NCBI RefSeq assembly: GCF_014836845.1
Contig: NZ_JACSQA010000008.1
Location: 1-64,000 of the forward strand
Reading direction: 5' to 3'
Source: Ureibacillus galli
GTDB lineage: Bacteria > Bacillota > Bacilli > Bacillales_A > Planococcaceae
DNA: 64,000 nucleotides
Shown: positions 26,718-35,681 of the stretch, piece after piece
Position numbering within the stretch: position 1 is the first letter of the stretch
Layout: every line of letters starts with the position of its first letter
Position numbers and translations under genes: made by a program
The notes under the pieces: model-generated
Seen by the model: the letters and a program-made list of their open reading frames with translations, nothing else
Told to the model about the DNA's origin: nothing
The model's database searches: none

Positions 26718-27206
26718 CTTTCTTCAGAATGCAAATGCATAATTAATTTCCAATTATTAATATCATCATAAAAGTAAAAAATAAAATTTATATCCTCAAA
26801 ATAGAATATAAAATGATTAATACTTTTTCCTATGAAATGATATCATGTTACTTATTGAGTAGATTATGCTATAAATTTCATTTATATTATAAGATAAATG
26901 AGAATAAAGAATTAAATATGTTTAACTAAAGTGAATATTACCATAATTTCATATTTTTTCAACTCAATTTTTTGTTAAAAACTAGTAATGGAATGTTGTT
27001 CAGAAGAAATACTATCGTTAATTTCTTATTGAATTATATGTTTTTTATTCTAAAAAATAAAAAACGAGGCAAAATAACAATGTGTTTTTCTAAGTTGCTG
27101 AAAAATCCTTATTTATTCCACAATCTTCTCTATTTCAATTATTTAAATATGTAGTAAAATATATGTTATATTATAGAAAAATGTATACAAAATGAGGTGT
27201 CAAAAA
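26718..27206. other. AT-rich divergent intergenic region
   Basis: Nearly 500 bp between two divergent regulator genes. It is extremely AT-rich with many TATA-like tracts near 27155-27180 that could supply the lytTR promoter. I see no clear operator, hairpin or translated small gene; a 60-codon open frame at 26972-27154 has no ribosome binding site. Confidence 0.5.
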
Positions 27207-27857
27207 GTGGATCCAAAACAGATTGAAGAAATCATGGATATTATTAAAGATTTCTTCCCAGAAAATACGTCAATTGCAGTTTCGGATACAAATGAATATT
27301 TGTATTATCAACCTAGTAAGAAAATAGATTTAAAAATTAAGCCTGGTGACCCAGTTAAAGAAGGATCTGCCGCTCATAAAGCTCTTACATATGGCCAAAA
27401 AATTAATACTTATATCGAGCCTGATGTATTCGGAGTTCCTTATTACGGAATGAGTATTCCTTTAATTGAGGAAGGAGAAACAAAGGGTGCCATTACAGCT
27501 ATCTTCCCTCAAAAGCCATCACCATTTTTAACAAACTACATTACAATTAAAATTGACGATTGTTGGTATCCAATTAAACACAACCAAGTAATTTACCTTG
27601 AAACACAATTGCGTAAAACATTTGTAAAAACAATGAACCGCGAAGGATACCACCGTTTAAATTTAAGCGATCTTGAACTTTTCCTAGCTCAAGATTCATT
27701 TATACGCTGTCATAGATCTTACATTGTAAATATTGATTTTATCGATGAAATTCAACCGGATTCCCATTCCACTTTCCTATTGATTATGAAAGATGGAACA
27801 AGAATTCCTGTAAGCCAACGATATGCAAGTTATTTCCGTCGTTCATTAGGATTTTAA
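27207..27857 (+). CDS. LytTR-type transcriptional regulator with PAS-like sensor domain
   Basis: 216 residues. The N-terminal ~100 residues resemble the PAS-like sensor domain of enhancer-binding regulators (SIAVSDTNEYLYYQPS, then KEGSAAHKAL and GMSIPLIEEGETKGAI). The C-terminal half is a LytTR DNA-binding domain (IRCHRSYIVNIDFIDEIQ, IPVSQRYASYFRRSL). There is no phosphorylatable receiver domain, so it is a one-component regulator. The GTG start at 27207 follows GAGGTG by 7 bases. The next gene, an acetyl-CoA hydrolase/CoA-transferase 300 bp downstream, is the obvious candidate target, but this is inference. Confidence 0.85.
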   Translation: MDPKQIEEIMDIIKDFFPENTSIAVSDTNEYLYYQPSKKIDLKIKPGDPVKEGSAAHKALTYGQKINTYIEPDVFGVPYYGMSIPLIEEGETKGAITAIFPQKPSPFLTNYITIKIDDCWYPIKHNQVIYLETQLRKTFVKTMNREGYHRLNLSDLELFLAQDSFIRCHRSYIVNIDFIDEIQPDSHSTFLLIMKDGTRIPVSQRYASYFRRSLGF

Positions 27858-27873
27858 GAATAAAAGTCGAATT

Positions 27874-27906
27874 AAAACACCCTTTGACATGCTCAAAGGG
27901 TGTTTT
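27874..27906. terminator. terminator after lytTR gene
   Basis: AAAACACCCTTTGA, loop CATGC, TCAAAGGGTGTTTT followed by GTATTTTTA. It separates the regulator from the CoA-transferase gene. Confidence 0.88.
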
Positions 27907-28150
27907 GTATTTTTATACAACTGAAAATTCGTCATTTTTGTCTATTAAAGCTCTTATTTTATCGAAAATTACATTTTTTTCTCTATTAATCGTTTTTTAA
28001 GCACTTTCATGCGCTTTTTGAAGAATTTGTGACATTTTGATGTTATTATTATTTATACAAATTGAGTAGTTACTCTACTAAATGTACAGAAAATTTTACA
28101 TAATTTTCTTTTTTTATGACTAACATATCTATTTAGGGGAGGATTTTAAT

Positions 28151-29671
28151 ATGGATCCAAGAGTTGAGAAACGTTTAGGATTAAAACAATTAGTTAATAA
28201 CGTCGTATCTGCTGAAGAAGCTGCAAAACTTATTTCTGATGGCGATGTAGTTGCAATGAGCGGTTTTACTCGTGCTGGCGATGCAAAAGTTGTACCAATG
28301 GCATTAGTAGAACGTGCTAAAAATGAAAAATTCAAAATTGACATTTACACTGGTGCATCACTTGGTCCAGAAGTAGATAAGTACTTAGCAGAAGAAGGGG
28401 TTATTCGTAAACGTGGACCTTTCATTGCTGACCCAGGTATTCGTAACAAAATTAACTCTGGTGACGTTTTATATGTAGATGCTCACCTATCTCATAATGC
28501 TGAATTAGTTCGCCAAGGCATTATTGGCCCTATTAAATATTTAATTGTGGAAGCTGCTGCCATTACTGAAGATGGATTAATTATTCCTACAACTTCTGTA
28601 GGAAACTCACCAGTTTTTGCTGAGTATGCAGAAAATATCATTGTTGAATTAAACATCTCTCACCCAGAGAGCCTTATCGGAATTCACGATATTTATGTTC
28701 CTGCACCACAAGGACAACGTGAACCAATTCCAATGACAGATGCAAAAACACGCATTGGTGAAATCGGTATCAAAGTAGATCCTGCGAAAATTAAAGCAAT
28801 TGTTATTTCTGAAGAGCCAGATGCTCCTTCATTAATCGTACCACCAGACGAAGAGACTCAAACAATGGCTAACATTTTACTAGATTTCTTCCGTTCTGAA
28901 ATTAAAGCTGGTCGCTTAACAAATAAATTAATGCCATTACAATCTGGTGTTGGTTCTGTAGCAAACGCAGTATTAGATGGCTTTGCAGACTCTGAGTTCG
29001 AAGACTTAGTTGTAGCATCTGAAGTACTTCAAGATGCGGTATTTAACCTAATCGATGCTGGTAAAGTAAGCTTTGCAGCTGCAACATCGATCACAATTTC
29101 TGAAGAATTACAGAAAAAAGTGTACGGCAACCTTGAAAAATATGCGGATAAATTAGTTTTACGTCCACAAGAGATTTCAAACCACCCAGAAGTAATTCGT
29201 CGTCTCGGATTAATTTCTATCAATACTGCACTAGAGTTAGATATTTACGGAAACGTAAACTCTACACATGTTAGCGGTACAAAAATGATGAACGGTATCG
29301 GTGGTTCTGGTGACTTTGCTCGTAACGCTCGTTTAGGAATTTTCGTAACGAAATCTTATGCTAAAGGCGGCGCAATTTCATCCATCGTTCCAATGGTATC
29401 TCACGTAGACCATACAGAGCATGACGTTGACGTAATCGTAACTGAACAAGGGATTGCTGACTTACGTGGTCTAGCTCCAAAAGAACGTGCAGCATTAATT
29501 ATTGAAAACTGTGCACATCCAGATTTCAAAGAACAATTATGGGATTACTACAATCGCGCTGTAGAAGCTACTGGCAACGCACAAACTCCTCATATTTTAG
29601 AGGAAGCACTTTCTTGGCATGTAAATCTTGCTAAAAATAAAACAATGAAAAAAGAAACAACAAACGCTTAA
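28151..29671 (+). CDS. acetyl-CoA hydrolase / succinate:CoA transferase family protein
   Basis: 506 residues, full length for the Ach1/Cat1/AarC family of class I CoA transferases. Glu291 in VVASEVLQDAV corresponds to the nucleophilic glutamate that forms the acyl-CoA intermediate; GVGSVANAV (residues 266-274) is the glycine loop near the CoA site. The likely reaction is transfer of CoA between acetyl- or propionyl-CoA and succinate or another acid. Codon use is unusually enriched in preferred codons compared with neighbours, suggesting high expression. AGGGGAGG precedes the ATG. It is monocistronic with its own terminator. Confidence 0.9.
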   Translation: MDPRVEKRLGLKQLVNNVVSAEEAAKLISDGDVVAMSGFTRAGDAKVVPMALVERAKNEKFKIDIYTGASLGPEVDKYLAEEGVIRKRGPFIADPGIRNKINSGDVLYVDAHLSHNAELVRQGIIGPIKYLIVEAAAITEDGLIIPTTSVGNSPVFAEYAENIIVELNISHPESLIGIHDIYVPAPQGQREPIPMTDAKTRIGEIGIKVDPAKIKAIVISEEPDAPSLIVPPDEETQTMANILLDFFRSEIKAGRLTNKLMPLQSGVGSVANAVLDGFADSEFEDLVVASEVLQDAVFNLIDAGKVSFAAATSITISEELQKKVYGNLEKYADKLVLRPQEISNHPEVIRRLGLISINTALELDIYGNVNSTHVSGTKMMNGIGGSGDFARNARLGIFVTKSYAKGGAISSIVPMVSHVDHTEHDVDVIVTEQGIADLRGLAPKERAALIIENCAHPDFKEQLWDYYNRAVEATGNAQTPHILEEALSWHVNLAKNKTMKKETTNA

Positions 29672-29680
29672 ATTAATTTT

Positions 29681-29716
29681 AAAAGGTAGTTTCACTCTCA
29701 AGTGAAGCTACCTTTT
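29681..29716. terminator. bidirectional terminator after CoA-transferase gene
   Basis: AAAAGGTAGTTTCACT, 4-nt loop, AGTGAAGCTACCTTTT (one mismatch), followed by T on the plus strand. Confidence 0.88.
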
Positions 29717-29742
29717 TTATTTCTAAGATAAACATTTTTAAC

Positions 29743-30048
29743 TTACTGAATTGGTTTTTGATCATTTTCATTATAATAGGCAAGGGCTGTTTGACCTCCA
29801 CCTTCTCCAATAAAGTTGTTTTCTCGTATTTTTGTCGTATTAGCACTTGCTGGAGTTTCTGCAATTTCCTTTAATGATTGGCCTGTTGCTGTATTTAGCT
29901 GTTTCGAACCTAGAAGAGAACTAGCTTGGTTTTTCAAATTATGAATGAACTTCATTGTTTTATCACGGTTTTCCTTTTTCCTTAAAAACGAAGCCGCTCC
30001 AGCCACTAATGCCGAAATAACAAAACCTTTTCCTCTTAGTTTAGCCAT
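29743..30048 (-). CDS. 101-residue membrane-anchored small protein, YtxH-like character
   Basis: A short protein with a glycine/alanine-rich hydrophobic segment near the N terminus (FVISALVAGAASFL, about residues 9-22) followed by a basic helical region (RKKENRDKTMKFIHNLKNQ) and a polar, probably disordered tail. This resembles small YtxH-type stress proteins in layout only; I cannot assign a family. GGAGGG stands 7 bases before the ATG. A SigB-like promoter lies about 35-60 bp upstream, which would place it in the general stress regulon. Confidence 0.72.
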   Translation of the reverse strand: MAKLRGKGFVISALVAGAASFLRKKENRDKTMKFIHNLKNQASSLLGSKQLNTATGQSLKEIAETPASANTTKIRENNFIGEGGGQTALAYYNENDQKPIQ

Positions 30049-30082
30049 TTTGAATCCCTCCAGTTTTTTGTTATGTTATACT

Positions 30083-30108
30083 TTTCCCCAATTTTATTAT
30101 TTTAAAAC
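30083..30108 (-). promoter_or_regulatory. candidate SigB promoter before the 101-residue gene
   Basis: On the minus strand GTTTTA (30103-30108) is followed after 13-14 bases by GGGGAAAA (30082-30089). This agrees with the SigB consensus at both boxes. It lies ~35 bp upstream of the start codon at 30048. Confidence 0.5.
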
Positions 30109-30306
30109 TATTTTTTATTGATTAAGTAAAATTCATATAAATATATGAATATTCTTGAAATCAATTGAATAATTATATATAACAAATCTATTAATCCAAC
30201 CAATATATCTTGCACTATTCCATTACAACATTCCTACTTTTTAACGAAATAATCAATTTACTCTGAAATTCGATAAAAATGAATCGAGGTTAAAGGAGGA
30301 ATTATG

Positions 30307-30411
30307 ATGAATTTTCAAGATATTACCTATGACTGGAAAGAAATAAGCTCCATTTTCGTTGTATCGACAGTTTTAACGATCTTCATTTATACGTTCACCA
30401 ATGTGTATTAA
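30307..30411 (+). CDS. small single-span membrane protein, 34-35 residues
   Basis: A short frame with a strong ribosome binding site: AAAGGAGGA is followed by ATG at 30304 and 30307, the second at the better spacing (about 7 bases). The protein has an acidic N terminus (NFQDITYDWKEI) and one hydrophobic helix (SIFVVSTVLTIFIYTF), so it should sit in the membrane. A hairpin terminator follows 10 bp after the stop. Function unknown; gene reality rests on signals and composition only. Confidence 0.6.
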   Translation: MNFQDITYDWKEISSIFVVSTVLTIFIYTFTNVY

Positions 30412-30420
30412 CATAAAATA

Positions 30421-30461
30421 AAGGGTGTCAATCAGTTTAAAATATACTGATTGACACCCTT
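30421..30461. terminator. bidirectional hairpin terminator
   Basis: A 16-bp perfect stem AAGGGTGTCAATCAGT with complement, lying between the converging small membrane gene and the GNAT gene. The T tract is better on the minus side (TTTATTTTATG). Confidence 0.8.
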
Positions 30462-30465
30462 ATCA

Positions 30466-30747
30466 TTATGCCTTTACATCGTTATAAGTATCGCTTTTTT
30501 CAAAGGCCGATACAACATAAGAACAAATCGCATTCATTTTTAAATTGTTTTCTCTAGCATAATCAGCAGCTTTATCGAGCAATTTTTTTGCAACCCCTTG
30601 ACCACGTAGCACATCGGATACGTACGTATGCTTCATATCCATAATATCTTCATGCTCCGTCCACTCTATTTCTGCTAACTTTTCCCCATTTTGTTCATAT
30701 TCAAAAGCAAAATGTTTTGGACTTCTTTCTGCTAATTTAAATTCCAT
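30466..30747 (-). CDS. GNAT family N-acetyltransferase, YjdJ type
   Basis: 93 residues, a minimal single-domain GNAT. The acetyl-CoA pyrophosphate loop is VLRGQGVAKKLLDKA and the preceding beta strands (LAEIEWTEHEDIMDMKHTYV) match the small YjdJ/NATD1-like acetyltransferases. The substrate is unknown. I start at ATG 30747 because GGGAGG stands 7 bases before it; the frame to 30762 begins inside that site. Confidence 0.87.
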   Translation of the reverse strand: MEFKLAERSPKHFAFEYEQNGEKLAEIEWTEHEDIMDMKHTYVSDVLRGQGVAKKLLDKAADYARENNLKMNAICSYVVSAFEKSDTYNDVKA

Positions 30748-30837
30748 TTTCATCCCTCCCATTTGCTAAAAATATAACATAGTTGAAGAAATTTTGTCAT
30801 TTGAACGCTTCCCTATCAACAAGTTTTCTTTAATAAT

Positions 30838-31752
30838 TTATTTAAACCAAGAGGACACTGTATCAACTAAATTATTAAAGAAGTTTTTCACACCATCCCA
30901 AAATCCTTCATCTTGCATAATTTCTCCAAACTTTTCCTCAAACTTCGTAGTTAAATCAGATAATTGATCGGATAATTTAGAGAAGTCGATGTCTAGTTTA
31001 CTAATACGATCCATTAGATCTACTAATAATTGACGATCTTGTTCACTTAATTCAATATTTAAACTCGCTAATTGGTCTTCTACAATTTTTTCTACTTCTT
31101 CTTTTGTAGCAGGGTTTAATTCAGCAATTTGTTGTTTAATCCCCGTTAATAGTTCGGCGATTTTCTCATCACTAATATTGGCATTATCTGCAATTTCTGT
31201 CGCAACTGATAACTCATCATTTGCCACATCTGTACGTTCTGTGTCTAGTGTTTCCCCTGTTTTCACTTCATATGCTTTGTAAATCCCAACTAATGCAGAA
31301 TGGCCCGTTACCGGCTTTGGTGCAGCAATTTCTACTGTTGCATCTTCAATTCCCGCTGTAAGCATTGCATTGGCATACATTTCTGAAGTTACTTCTGTTA
31401 TATTATCCGGTGTAACAATGCTAATAACTAACCCTTTTCCTTCCTCTTCCCGTGTAATTTTTGCAGAAGAATACATTCTAGAACTTGGGTTACTATCACT
31501 AATATATTTTACTAAGTCCTCACCAGAGACCGTTATTTCATCTACTTCGGGATCTTTATCAACCTGTAAGGCATCTTTTACTAATGTTTTTTCAGCTTCA
31601 GATAAATTTGCTCCATATACTACAATTGGTACACCTAATTTTTCGTTAATTGCATTTTGACTGTTATTTGCAGCAGCAAAAGCATTTGATGGAACAACTA
31701 TCGTGACGAACAGTATGAGTACCGCTAATATAGATAACCATTTTTGTTTCAA
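30838..31752 (-). CDS. DUF1002 secreted/envelope protein, YpuA family
   Basis: 304 residues. A signal peptide ends near residue 27 (VPSNAFAA). The DUF1002 domain follows (KLGVPIVVYGANLSEAEKTLVKDAL, VVGIYKAYE-type segment LVGIYKAYEVKTG). The C-terminal third is a coiled, acidic helical region (SDQLSDLTTKFEEKFGEIM). Its role is unknown. Translation begins at TTG 31752, 9 bases after AAAGGGG. It appears monocistronic. Confidence 0.85.
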   Translation of the reverse strand: MKQKWLSILAVLILFVTIVVPSNAFAAANNSQNAINEKLGVPIVVYGANLSEAEKTLVKDALQVDKDPEVDEITVSGEDLVKYISDSNPSSRMYSSAKITREEEGKGLVISIVTPDNITEVTSEMYANAMLTAGIEDATVEIAAPKPVTGHSALVGIYKAYEVKTGETLDTERTDVANDELSVATEIADNANISDEKIAELLTGIKQQIAELNPATKEEVEKIVEDQLASLNIELSEQDRQLLVDLMDRISKLDIDFSKLSDQLSDLTTKFEEKFGEIMQDEGFWDGVKNFFNNLVDTVSSWFK

Positions 31753-31921
31753 CTTTCATTTCCCCTTTCAAAACAATCATCATATAAAAAATCGATTGTT
31801 CTCCAATTAGTACGTTAGAAAAAGTAAAAGGTTCCAGAGCAAACCAATTCTCACTTTTCATTGACCATCCATTATACTATTCTAGTTTTAAAGTTATTAA
31901 ATATGCATAGCTTTTTTAATA

Positions 31922-31957
31922 AATATGCTGTGACAATATGTATCGTCACAGCATATT
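31922..31957 (-). terminator. terminator after cvfB-like gene
   Basis: AATATGCTGTGAC...GTCACAGCATATT, a 13-bp perfect stem with a 10-nt loop, immediately after the stop codon of the CvfB-like gene. Confidence 0.75.
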
Positions 31958-31963
31958 TTGTCG

Positions 31964-32818
31964 TTATATAATTTCTGTCCAACCGTCCTGCTGTTTTACT
32001 TTTCCTGCTTTCATTAAGGAGCCAAGAGCTCTTTTAAAAGCTCCTTTACTCATATGAAACATTTCTGTAATTTCTTCAGGTGTTGATTTATCTCCGAAGG
32101 GCATTTTCCCTCCAACGCTTTGTAAATACTCGTAAATTTTCTCTGCATCTTTTCCAAGTCTCTCATGTTTACGTGGTAACAGAGAACCGTTTAAAGAACC
32201 ATCTTCTTTTACTGCTATAACCCGCACTTCGACTTCTTGTCCAAGTCTTGGTTCAGCTTCCATTTCCGAATTATGTACGAAAATTCGATAAGGTGTCTCT
32301 GTTCCAAGTAAAAATGACCCTACAGGTAATAAACGATAAGGGCGGGCTTTTATATTTTTATTATGCAGCTCATCAAATGCACCTTCATACAGCTCATTTA
32401 CTTTTTCTTCTGTTACTAAACGACCAAATAAATCTCCGTTTCGATCTGTACGAAGGGTTAAAAATAAATGGTCACCTACTTCTGGCCATACATCGTCGAT
32501 CAGAGGTAAATCTTCTGCTTTTACTAAAACTTCTCTAGATGATCCAATATCGACAAAGGCCCCTTCCTTTGTAACTTTAATGACACGTGCCCAGCCGTAT
32601 TCACCTTGTAAAATAGCTGGAATCGCTGTTGTCGCCTGTAAATTTCCTCGACGATCTGCATAAAGGAAAACTTTTAAACGTTCGCCAATGCTTAAAGGAC
32701 TTTGTACTTCAGAGCTATTTAAAGGAATTTCATGGTGACCATCCGTTAATATCCATTTTGAACCTTGCTCTTCTAGTACGGTTAATTCCGTAACTTGACC
32801 TGATTTTAATTCGTTCAA
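31964..32818 (-). CDS. S1-domain RNA-binding protein, CvfB/YitL family
   Basis: About 284 residues. Several S1/OB-fold repeats are visible (GEYGWARVIKVTKEGAFVDIG is the clearest), and the C terminus is a winged helix (TPEEITEMFHMSKGAFKRALG). CvfB-type proteins bind RNA and affect virulence-factor expression in Staphylococcus; in bacilli the YitL role is unclear. I favour TTG 32818 (MNELKSGQ), 9 bases after AAAGGA; ATG 32839 would have GAGGT directly against it. It is followed upstream by mntR in the same orientation, 40 bp apart. Confidence 0.87.
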   Translation of the reverse strand: MNELKSGQVTELTVLEEQGSKWILTDGHHEIPLNSSEVQSPLSIGERLKVFLYADRRGNLQATTAIPAILQGEYGWARVIKVTKEGAFVDIGSSREVLVKAEDLPLIDDVWPEVGDHLFLTLRTDRNGDLFGRLVTEEKVNELYEGAFDELHNKNIKARPYRLLPVGSFLLGTETPYRIFVHNSEMEAEPRLGQEVEVRVIAVKEDGSLNGSLLPRKHERLGKDAEKIYEYLQSVGGKMPFGDKSTPEEITEMFHMSKGAFKRALGSLMKAGKVKQQDGWTEII

Positions 32819-32860
32819 TTTCGACTTTCCTTTCCACATACCTCAATCTTTTTATTGCTT

Positions 32861-33271
32861 TTATGATTCTTTCATTTCTTCTAGCCTTTTAACTAATTGT
32901 TTGTCTTCATCTAATAGTTGTACAAGATCTGCAATGCGGTCGATTGAATTCCAGCTTAAATGGTGTTCAATCCCTTCCACATCTTCATATATATGATCTT
33001 CATCTACTCCAATTAGTCGTAAAAATTGTTCCAGTAACTCATGTCTTTTTACTAAACGTTTTCCAAGCTTTTCACCTTTCGTTGTTAGTGTAAGCCCTCT
33101 ATACTTTTCGTATACTAAATAACCGTCTTTATCTAGTTTTTGTACCATTTTCGTTACTGAGGAAGGAAGAACAGATAATGCTTCAGCTATGTCAGACACC
33201 CTCGCATATCCTTTACTTTCGATTAACAAATAAATTTGCTCGATATGATCCTCCATACTAGGTGTTGGCAT
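32861..33271 (-). CDS. mntR: manganese transport regulator MntR
   Basis: 136 residues, a DtxR-family repressor. All metal ligands known from B. subtilis MntR are conserved at identical positions: Asp8, Glu11, His77, Glu99, Glu102 and His103. The winged helix lies at about 20-65 ([24 protein letters not shown]). With Mn(II) it represses manganese importers and activates efflux in B. subtilis. ATG 33271 follows GAGGAG by 8 bases; the longer frame to 33292 covers that site. No Mn transporter is nearby. Confidence 0.95.
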   Translation of the reverse strand: MPTPSMEDHIEQIYLLIESKGYARVSDIAEALSVLPSSVTKMVQKLDKDGYLVYEKYRGLTLTTKGEKLGKRLVKRHELLEQFLRLIGVDEDHIYEDVEGIEHHLSWNSIDRIADLVQLLDEDKQLVKRLEEMKES

Positions 33272-33437
33272 AACATGTCTCCTCACTTTCAAAATATCAG
33301 TTTCATTTTACTACAACCTATCTAAAAAGGTAACTTTAAAACAATAATAGACGGTTTTATTATAGAAATTACTATAAATTCTTCCCTCTTTATAAGCCAA
33401 AAATGTCCAATAAGCCTTATTAGACAAATTGGACATG

Positions 33438-33722
33438 CTACATTTTATGGTGAGGTCTTTTACCAACATTATGGACCGATAATATAATTTGTTTATTAAT
33501 TCGTTCCATTTCTTCAGGAGTTTTTAATAATTGGAACGCCTCTTCTCTAGCACTGCTCGTTGATACATATACTGTTGGCAAATGATTTAAAACGTCGGCC
33601 GCAATATCCATTTGGCAAAATTCGCAATGACAAAAAGTTTGATATTCCGGACCGTGTAATAAAAATCTAACAAGGCCCTGTACAATTTCTTCTGTGACGT
33701 TTACTAATATCGGCTTTGTCAT
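33438..33722 (-). CDS. ComFB-like protein
   Basis: 94 residues matching the late-competence ComFB family: a central cluster of Cys residues (TFCHCEFCQMD, four metal-binding candidates) and the motif LPTVYVSTSSAREEAF. In cyanobacteria ComFB homologues bind cyclic dinucleotides; the Bacillus function is not known. Here the gene is not beside comFA/comFC. AAGG stands 3-4 bases before the ATG, a weak site. Confidence 0.85.
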   Translation of the reverse strand: MTKPILVNVTEEIVQGLVRFLLHGPEYQTFCHCEFCQMDIAADVLNHLPTVYVSTSSAREEAFQLLKTPEEMERINKQIILSVHNVGKRPHHKM

Positions 33723-33867
33723 AGACCTTACTTCAACCCACCCTTATTATTTACAAATTGCAACAAAACATTACTCATTAATAGTAACTGATGTTTCTCG
33801 ATTGTCAACTATCTTAATAGGAATTTCCCACATTTCCCTATTCTTGCTGAACGTTATGACAACAACT

Positions 33868-34626
33868 TTATTCCCAATCGATTTCCAAAACAATTGGGCA
33901 ATGATCACTTCCTAAAACATGGGCATGAATCTCTGTATTTTGAACATTTTCTACTAGTCTATTTGAAACGATGAAATAATCAATTCTCCAACCTATATTC
34001 CGTTCACGAACTTTATTCATATAGGACCACCATGTAAATGCATCATCCCGTTCCGGGTTAAAATGGCGATAAGAATCCGTAAAGCCTGATTGAAGTAAAT
34101 CTGTCATTTTCCCTCGTTCTTCAAAGGTAAAACCAGAGTTTCCTACATTTGATTTTGCATTTTTTAAATCCTTTTCTTCATGGGCTACATTTAAATCACC
34201 ACAGTAAATAACCGGTTTCATTCGATCGAGTTGTTTCAAGTAATCTCGTAATTTGTCTTCCCATTCAAGGCGTTCTGATAGACGGGCTAAATCCCGCTTT
34301 GAATTTGGGGTATAAACATTTACTAAATAAAACTTTTCATATTCCAACGTAATAATACGACCTTCTGATTCTGTTTCTTGCTCCCCTACACCATATTTAA
34401 TTGAAAGGGGCTCATGCTTAGTAAAAATCGCTGTCCCAGAGTAACCTTTTTTCTCAGCATAGTTCCAATATTGATAATAGCCTTCAAATGGTAAATCAAT
34501 TTGTCCATCTTGACATTTTGTTTCTTGGATACAGAAAAAGTCTGCGTCCATTTCTTTAAAATAATCCATGAAACCCTTTTTTACACATGCACGTATTCCG
34601 TTTACATTCCAAGATATAAATTTCAT
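33868..34626 (-). CDS. exoA: exodeoxyribonuclease III
   Basis: 252 residues of the ExoIII/AP endonuclease family. Active-site motifs are WNVNGIRA, the metal ligand Glu35 in QETKCQ, GDLNVAH, and GSDHCPI at the C terminus. It cleaves DNA at abasic sites and degrades 3' ends in base excision repair. GAGGG stands 6 bases before the ATG. It lies just downstream of murB. Confidence 0.95.
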   Translation of the reverse strand: MKFISWNVNGIRACVKKGFMDYFKEMDADFFCIQETKCQDGQIDLPFEGYYQYWNYAEKKGYSGTAIFTKHEPLSIKYGVGEQETESEGRIITLEYEKFYLVNVYTPNSKRDLARLSERLEWEDKLRDYLKQLDRMKPVIYCGDLNVAHEEKDLKNAKSNVGNSGFTFEERGKMTDLLQSGFTDSYRHFNPERDDAFTWWSYMNKVRERNIGWRIDYFIVSNRLVENVQNTEIHAHVLGSDHCPIVLEIDWE

Positions 34627-34682
34627 TTTTAACCCTCTCTATGTAAGAAAGCGCCCATCGTTAGAGAGGCGCCCCATAATCA

Positions 34683-35603
34683 TTATTGTGTTCTTTCTTC
34701 ACCGACGATTTTCACTTCAAGTTCAAGGTCAACCCCAAACTTTTCTTTTACGACACGTTGTACCATTTGGATTGTTTGAATGTAATCAGTTGCCGTTGCA
34801 TTACCTTTATTAATAATAAAGCCAGCATGCTTTGTTGATACTTCTGCATCACCTACACCTTTACCTTGTAGTCCACTATCTTGAATCAATTTCCCTGCAA
34901 AATAACCAGGTGGTCTTTTAAATACACTTCCAGCTGAAGGATATTCTAAAGGTTGCTTCGATTCTCGTTTAAAGGTTAAATCGGCAATTTTTTCGTCTAT
35001 TTCTTGTTGATTGCCCTCTGCTAGTTGGAAATTAGAAGATAGGACAAAATATCCTTTTTGCGCAATAATACTTTTACGGTATCCTAATTCTAAGTCATCT
35101 TTACTTAAAACGATGCGCTCCCCTTCCTTTGTTAAAACGGTACAATCAACAATAATGTCTTTTATTTCTCCACCGTATGCACCGGCATTCATCGCCATTG
35201 CTCCACCAACGGAGCCAGGTATTCCACAAGCAAATTCAAAACCTGTTAAACTATTTGTTGCCGCAATACGTGAAACTTCTTTAATCAAAGCGCCACTTTG
35301 TGCATAAATTCGATTTCCATCCACTCGTATTTCATCTAATCTAGTAAAAGACACAACAATTCCTCTTACACCACCATCACGTACTACCATGTTAGAACCA
35401 TTTCCTAACATTAAAATCGGTACATTATGATTATGAGCATATTTTACAATTGCTGCTGCCTCATCTTCTGTTTCAGGTAGGACAAATACATCCGCATTGC
35501 CCCCTAATTTTGTCATCGTGTATTTCTTTAAAGATTCATTAAGTTTTATATTGTTTGGATTAACTATTTGAGCTAAATCTTTTGCCCATTGTTGAATTGT
35601 CAT
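34683..35603 (-). CDS. murB: UDP-N-acetylenolpyruvoylglucosamine reductase
   Basis: 306 residues. MurB reduces enolpyruvyl-UDP-GlcNAc to UDP-MurNAc using FAD and NADPH. The FAD-binding region is seen at ILMLGNGSNMVVRD and GIPGSVGGAMAMNAGAYGGEI; the catalytic segment includes GYRKSI and a C-terminal Glu-rich end. I start at ATG 35603 (MTIQQWAK), 10 bases after AAAGGA; the longer frame to 35654 has no site. It is a single gene followed by exoA. Confidence 0.95.
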   Translation of the reverse strand: MTIQQWAKDLAQIVNPNNIKLNESLKKYTMTKLGGNADVFVLPETEDEAAAIVKYAHNHNVPILMLGNGSNMVVRDGGVRGIVVSFTRLDEIRVDGNRIYAQSGALIKEVSRIAATNSLTGFEFACGIPGSVGGAMAMNAGAYGGEIKDIIVDCTVLTKEGERIVLSKDDLELGYRKSIIAQKGYFVLSSNFQLAEGNQQEIDEKIADLTFKRESKQPLEYPSAGSVFKRPPGYFAGKLIQDSGLQGKGVGDAEVSTKHAGFIINKGNATATDYIQTIQMVQRVVKEKFGVDLELEVKIVGEERTQ

Positions 35604-35681
35604 AAAAGCAAAGTCCTTTCTAACGTCATACTCTATATTAGTATGGGTAATCAAAAGCTTTTTGACAAGTAATACATCAGA

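Noticed and set aside
26972-27154. A 60-codon plus-strand frame in the araC-lytTR gap
   Set aside because: No ribosome binding site, Asn/Lys/Phe/Leu composition expected of random AT-rich DNA, and no terminator or neighbour context.
27907-28150. LytTR direct-repeat operator before the CoA-transferase gene
   Set aside because: Several GTT-containing 9-mers exist but none form a properly spaced pair matching the LytTR consensus.
33694-33915. A 73-codon plus-strand frame between comFB-like and exoA genes
   Set aside because: It overlaps both real genes antisense and lacks a ribosome binding site.
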